Notes under the pieces: model-generated
What the model was told of the DNA's origin: nothing
The model's input: only the letters and a program-made list of their open reading frames with translations
The model's database searches: none
Assembly: GCF_000499385.1 (NCBI RefSeq)
Contig: NW_013654436.1
Span: 1-21,839 of the forward strand
Length of the DNA: 21,839 nt
DNA from: Eimeria necatrix
Lineage: Eukaryota > Apicomplexa > Conoidasida > Eucoccidiorida > Eimeriidae
Direction of reading: 5' to 3'
Translations under genes and position numbers: made by a program
Shown: one piece after another, positions 19,248 through 21,839 of the stretch
Layout: the number at the start of each line of letters is the position of its first letter
How positions within the stretch are numbered: the stretch's first letter is position 1

Positions 19248-19734
19248 CCGCCGTACTGTTGAGTTGTAGTTGATGGAGTCCACGACGCAGCCTGCTGCTG
19301 CTGCGTCGATTGTGACGATCTTCTGCGTCTCTGGGTTGTAGGTGTGTGCCTCCTGCAGCAGCAGCGCAGCAGCAGACAGGCGCAGCAGCAGCAAACCAGC
19401 TGCTGCTGCAGTTCCGCTCGGCTCCAGGGCCCCCGGCCCTTCTCTGTGGCCTTTTAAATCACCAAGTGTACATACACACCAGTTTGTCTTCAATTCCATA
19501 GTCTTTGCCGCCGCCGCCGCCGGAAGTGACTATGAAGGTGCCGTCGCTCGCCGCCTGGGCGCAGCACGCAGACAGCCGCCCAAGGAGGCGGAAAGCGCAG
19601 GTCCCGAGAGCGATCTCGCGGAATTAGAAGTAGAAAAAGCAATTTAATGGACTTTGGGGAGAAGAAAAAGCGGAAAAAGGCGGAGTTACCGAGTAGATCG
19701 GGTAGTTCAAGTAGGACACCACCGGCGCGGGCAT
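15328..19734 (-). CDS. Sec12/PREB-like WD40 membrane protein (Sar1 exchange factor), 13 exons
   Basis: Sec12/PREB is the ER membrane guanine-nucleotide exchange factor that loads Sar1 with GTP to start COPII budding. Exons, high to low: 19734-19690, 19554-19480, 19352-19257, 19169-19105, 18905-18857, 18503-18439, 17921-17741, 17532-17408, 16947-16855, 16619-16359, 16274-16226, 16086-16042, 15639-15328. All phases agree and the total is 1461 nt (486 residues plus TAG). The protein starts MPAPVVSYLNYPIYS. A glycine loop GGGGGKDYGIEDKL (residues 27-40) follows, at the place of the family's GGGG loop. WD40 blades include FSPSGEYIISGGEDKVLRVW (from about 115), DIRDVTMSDDSHL then VAACGSDGGLSLWEW, ALSADHQRVAIGLANGSCKVFD, and DGQLLVSTSADYSVA. 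One transmembrane segment (FLVLLLFIAAGFVLL, about 403-422) and a poly-Gln stretch precede the C-terminal HDEL. WD40 outside, one membrane span and a lumenal HDEL fit an ER type II protein. Exons 3/4 may instead be continuous through an Ala run. Confidence 0.85.
16042..16086 (-). other. 45-base microexon of the Sec12-like gene
   Basis: This exon encodes DGQLLVSTSADYSVA and is bounded by a clean acceptor (TTGCTTCTTACAG) and donor (GCT^GTAAGC). It is phase 0 on both sides and links the WD40 part to the exon carrying the membrane segment. It matches the last blade of the Sec12/PREB propeller. Confidence 0.85.
16087..16358 (-). repeat. Two Sec12 introns that begin with AAACCCT repeats
   Basis: Read on the minus strand, the intron 16358-16275 begins GTCCCAAACCCTAAACCC and consists of six or so repeats, then a pyrimidine-rich end. 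The next intron (16225-16087) begins GTTCGCCGCAAACCCC and has further AAACCCT copies near 16173-16194. The 49-base exon 16274-16226 between them was placed by phase and by a good pyrimidine tract; it is the least certain exon of the model. Confidence 0.75.
16620..16854 (-). repeat. GC-AG intron flanked by inverted telomere-like repeats
   Basis: Read on the minus strand this intron starts CTG^GCAAGCCCTAAACCC, holds AAACCCT repeats near its 5' end, and carries seven TTTAGGG repeats (plus 16642-16699) shortly before its acceptor GCGCGCAG. The junction restores a tryptophan codon (YLFGW then AVVMQG), and no GT donor is present near the required position. Confidence 0.75.
16948..17407 (-). repeat. 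Large Sec12 intron with TTTAGGG blocks and an AT-rich end
   Basis: Read on the minus strand the intron starts CAG^GTGGGC and carries TTTAGGG repeats in three main blocks (plus 17332-17395, 17252-17315 and 17099-17190). It ends in AT-rich DNA and the acceptor TTTTTCTTTCAG. The two larger blocks share the flank CACGCAGC and look like one duplicated unit. Unlike the neighbouring introns, only one orientation of the repeat is present. Confidence 0.8.
17533..17740 (-). repeat. Sec12 intron with inverted telomere-like repeats at both ends
   Basis: Read on the minus strand the intron starts CTG^GTGGCCGCAAACCCTAAA and has AAACCCT copies at plus 17698-17733. It ends with TTTAGGG copies (plus 17540-17576) six bases before the acceptor. 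The exons on either side join SDDSHL to VAACGSDGGLSLW, a standard WD40 strand, so the ends are well supported. Confidence 0.85.
17922..18438 (-). repeat. Sec12 intron filled by GGGGCCCC repeats and a CTG run
   Basis: The donor TTGAG^GTCAGA and acceptor CTGCTGAAG^GGTGTGG rebuild an arginine codon and give GGEDKVLRVWR, a textbook WD40 strand. The intron is mostly GGGGCCCC-type DNA (18048-18420). It then has CTG-rich sequence (minus strand) reaching the acceptor. Confidence 0.85.
18504..18856 (-). other. Sec12 intron with a long sense CAG run and AT-rich 3' part
   Basis: After the donor CTC^GTGAGG the minus strand carries about 40 CAG/CAA triplets (plus 18723-18846). A roughly 60-base AT-rich segment then recurs twice (plus 18546-18665), before the acceptor CTGCTGCAG^ATCGTC. 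This is one of the few introns where the triplet run is CAG on the sense strand. Confidence 0.75.
18906..19104 (-). other. AT-rich Sec12 intron
   Basis: The donor GCGG^GTGTGC and acceptor ATCGACACAG^CTTGCA have matching phase (2). A repeat of ATTTTAAAT(C/G)CATTTTT(A/G) type lies between (18962-19055). The 49-base exon that follows (LQILHRFGTEQTKKRL) is placed mainly by phase and by its good fit before the WD40 strand IVARFSPSG. Confidence 0.65.
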
Positions 19735-20304
19735 GGTGGACCCTGGCTGGGAGAGGCGCGTGAAACTGCGAAGCCGCAACGCAGAGTCCGTAAAAAGGCT
19801 TTTTTCGGAAATAAATGCATTATTTGTTTCTTGAAAGCTGAAGTTGAATCGGCAGCGGCGACTCGCGAGGCGGCGGCGCCTGCTGCATGCAGCAGCAGCG
19901 GGAAGCGGCGCGGCGTGCGTACACCTCGGCGGCCGTTAGCGGCGCGGGACTCGAAGACGAAAAGGGCTTTCAGAAGTTTTAATTTGGAGTTTTGGGGGGC
20001 AAAAAAAGGCGAAAGAGGGGGCGGGAGGCCGGCCGGCGGGGCTGCGGTCGCTGCTCGGGGCCCGGCGGGCGGTGCGGCGGCTGGGGGGGCCGTTTTCTGC
20101 GCGGGAGTTGGGAGAAAAGTGTCGGAAAAAGTGGAAAGGCGCAAATAAATGAAGCGGAGAGGCTTGCTGAGGTGTACAGACAGCGGGATCGCGAGGAAGA
20201 GCAGCGCGGAGCTCCTCTCCGGCGGGCAGAAGTGACCCCGCGAGGCGATGGGCGGGCGGCCGGCCGCCCGGCGAATCCCGCGGCCCGCAGACTGATGGGG
20301 GAGA
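19735..20304. promoter_or_regulatory. Spacer between divergent start codons; probable shared promoter region
   Basis: 570 bases separate the ATG of the Sec12-type gene (minus, 19734) from that of the dynein-docking gene (plus, 20305). It has a GC-rich part (20000-20300) and a short AT-rich island with TGCATTAT (19815-19825), plus a TGCATGCA palindrome at 19884-19891. TGCATGC-like words are known targets of some apicomplexan AP2 factors, but this site is only suggestive. Two copies of the dispersed GTGT palindrome lie at 19914-19926 and 20171-20184. I saw no clear TATA box. The open frames on both strands here lack any family resemblance. Confidence 0.45.
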
Positions 20305-20321
20305 ATGGAAGCAGGCGAAGA

Positions 20322-20357
<36 letters not shown>

Positions 20358-21075
20358 AGTGACGGAGCTGCGGCGGAAGCTGCGGCTGGTGGCGCAGGAG
20401 GCGCGGGCCTTCGGGGAAGCTGCGCAGGGGCGGCTGCGGCAGCAGCAGCGCGCGCTGGAGAAGCTCAAGAGCGAAAATGCTGCACTAAAGAGCGAACTGC
20501 AGCAGACACGGGAGGCTCTGTCGCAGCAGCAGAACTTGCTGCTGGGGGCTCGCATGCAGGGGCTGCAGGCGCAGTGCGGCTTGCTGCTGCGGCGCACTGC
20601 AGCAGCAAAGCGCGAGGAGCAGCAGCTGCTGCAGCGCCGCAGCCTCCTCGAGGCCCGCCTCCGCAGCAGCAGGCAGCAGCTGGGGGCCTGCGGCGGCGTC
20701 TTTGCGCAGCAAGTGACCAGTGGTTCTCTCGAGAAGCAGCAGCAAGTGCTGGAGAACCGGCTGCAGCAGGCGCTGCAGAAGCACAGCCAAGCTGCTGCTG
20801 CCAACAAGCTGCTGCAGCAGCAGATCGACGGACTCCGCCGCGAGCGAGTGGCCTTCCAGCAGCTCTTTAGAAAGGCCCAGGGAGATCTGCATGCGGAAAA
20901 ACAACAAGTCCTTTCTTTGATCAAAGTTGCTGCTGCTGCTTTTGCTGCTCGAGAAGCAGCGCAGCAGCAAATTGCTGCGCTCAAGGCCGAGGAGGCCAAA
21001 GAGCGCCGCAGCTTCGAGAGCGAGTGGGCCGACCTGCAGCAGCTGCTCGACGGGCTGCAGCTGCGCCACTGGGCC

Positions 21076-21122
<47 letters not shown>

Positions 21123-21839
21123 GCGGCGGCAGCAGCAGCAGCGCGACGCCGACGCGCGCCGCGCCGCCGAGTGCGAAACCGAAGCCCACAGCAGCAGCAG
21201 CAGCAGCAGCAGCAGGAGCAGCAGCAGCAGCAGCAGCAGCAAGTCGGAAAGCCCTGAAGAAGGACTCAGCAGCATTTGCAAAATCCGGAACTACAAAGTG
21301 GCTTTTGCCAAGATCCAAGCTGCCACAGGCATCAGCAGCGTGCAGCAACTTGCTGCAGCATTTCAAGTTGCAGAAGAACACAACTTTTCTCTTTTCAATT
21401 ATGTTAATGAGTTGGGGGAGCAGCAGGAAGTGGAAGCAGCAGCAATCCAGAGTTTGCGGCAGCAGCTGCACTTCTTCACGGAGCTGCAGCAGCAAACTTG
21501 CAGGCAGCAGCAGCAGGCCAGTCTGCAGCAGCAGCAGCAAGCTGCTGCGGTCGAAAGCCGCGCGCAGCAGCTCGCTGCAGCAAACGCTGCAGCAGCGCAG
21601 CAGCTGCAGCAAATCAGCAGCAGCGCCAGGTGTATGTTCACCTTGGTCGGAGCAGCAGACAAGTACAAGGACCAGCTCTGGGCCAAAGAAGATGCAGCAG
21701 CAGAAATAAATATAATTAATTATTTGCGAGCTGTTGAAGAAGCTGTCGATTTGCTGCTGCAGCAGCTGCTGCGCCCCAGCTGTACAGACACCCCGGACCC
21801 GCCCCCCCGCCCCCAAAAAAACCCCGAAAAAAACACCAC
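20305..21839 (+). CDS. Outer dynein arm docking complex coiled-coil protein (ODA1/CCDC114/CCDC63-like), 3' partial
   Basis: The family forms the long coiled coil that anchors outer dynein arms to axonemal doublets. In Eimeria flagella occur only on microgametes, so expression there is likely. The start is ATG at 20305; an in-frame TGA at 20293 lies just upstream. The frame stays open for 511 codons to the window end with no intron needed. After an Ala run (7-17), LRRKLRLVAQEARAFGE begins the coiled coil. LEKQQQVLENRLQQALQKH, IDGLRRERVAFQQLFRK and AAFAAREAAQQQIAALKAEE (about 138-230) match the family core. Inserted Gln (about 259-275) and Ser (about 296-312) runs follow. Then IQAATGISSVQQLAAAF and EEHNFSLFNYVNE (about 357-369), the hallmark segment of CCDC114/63/ODA1, and INYLRAVEEAVDLLLQ near the end. 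The last codons turn Pro-rich, so the true exon may end near 21780. Confidence 0.88.

Noticed and set aside
19707..21281. Minus-strand frames of 440-520 codons opposite the dynein-docking gene
   Set aside because: They are Ser/Leu/Cys-rich reflections of CAG runs. The plus strand in this region has clear family motifs and an in-frame start.

Overview
The window looks like nuclear DNA of a coccidian apicomplexan, almost certainly an Eimeria species. Trinucleotide CAG/CTG runs appear every few hundred bases inside exons and introns, giving the Ala/Gln/Ser homopolymer tracts known from Eimeria proteins. Blocks of the TTTAGGG/AAACCCT telomere-type repeat sit far from any visible chromosome end. 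The genes are eukaryotic, intron-rich and of conserved families. No rRNA, tRNA, CRISPR or bacterial-style operon was seen. This identification rests on reading the sequence only.

Four genes can be supported. (1) About 1922-7854, plus strand: a split gene for an MnmG/GidA/MTO1-type tRNA wobble-uridine modification enzyme. Its C-terminal three quarters can be followed exon by exon; the N-terminal FAD-binding part is not visible in the window. (2) 11593 to about 12374 or beyond, minus strand: a GNAT acetyltransferase of the NAA60 type. Its catalytic half is clear and its N-terminal exons are unresolved. (3) 19734-15328, minus strand: a Sec12/PREB-like protein (WD40 propeller, one transmembrane segment, C-terminal HDEL). 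It can be rebuilt as 13 exons whose phases all agree, giving 486 residues. (4) 20305 to beyond 21839, plus strand: an uninterrupted reading frame for an outer-dynein-arm docking complex coiled-coil protein (ODA1/CCDC114/CCDC63 family), running off the end of the window.

Layout: 1-1921 has balanced composition and no recognised gene. The MnmG-type gene follows to 7854. Then come about 3.7 kb of noncoding, strongly strand-asymmetric DNA (purine-rich, then pyrimidine-rich, then A-rich) and a GGGGCCCC-rich block. These separate the MnmG gene from the convergent NAA60-type gene. 12912-15327 is repeats and AT-rich DNA with no assigned gene. The Sec12 gene fills 15.3-19.7 kb and diverges from the dynein-docking gene across a 570-base spacer.

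The most interesting signals concern how repeats relate to splicing. Telomere-like repeats lie only in introns. In several introns AAACCCT starts just after the 5' splice site and TTTAGGG lies just before the 3' splice site, so the pre-mRNA could fold into a stem that brings the two sites together. CAG/CTG runs also show polarity: in homology-supported exons they are nearly always CAG on the sense strand, while many introns carry CTG running into the acceptor. The genes do not form one pathway: they serve organellar tRNA modification, protein N-terminal acetylation, ER export, and flagellar assembly, which in this lineage means microgametes.
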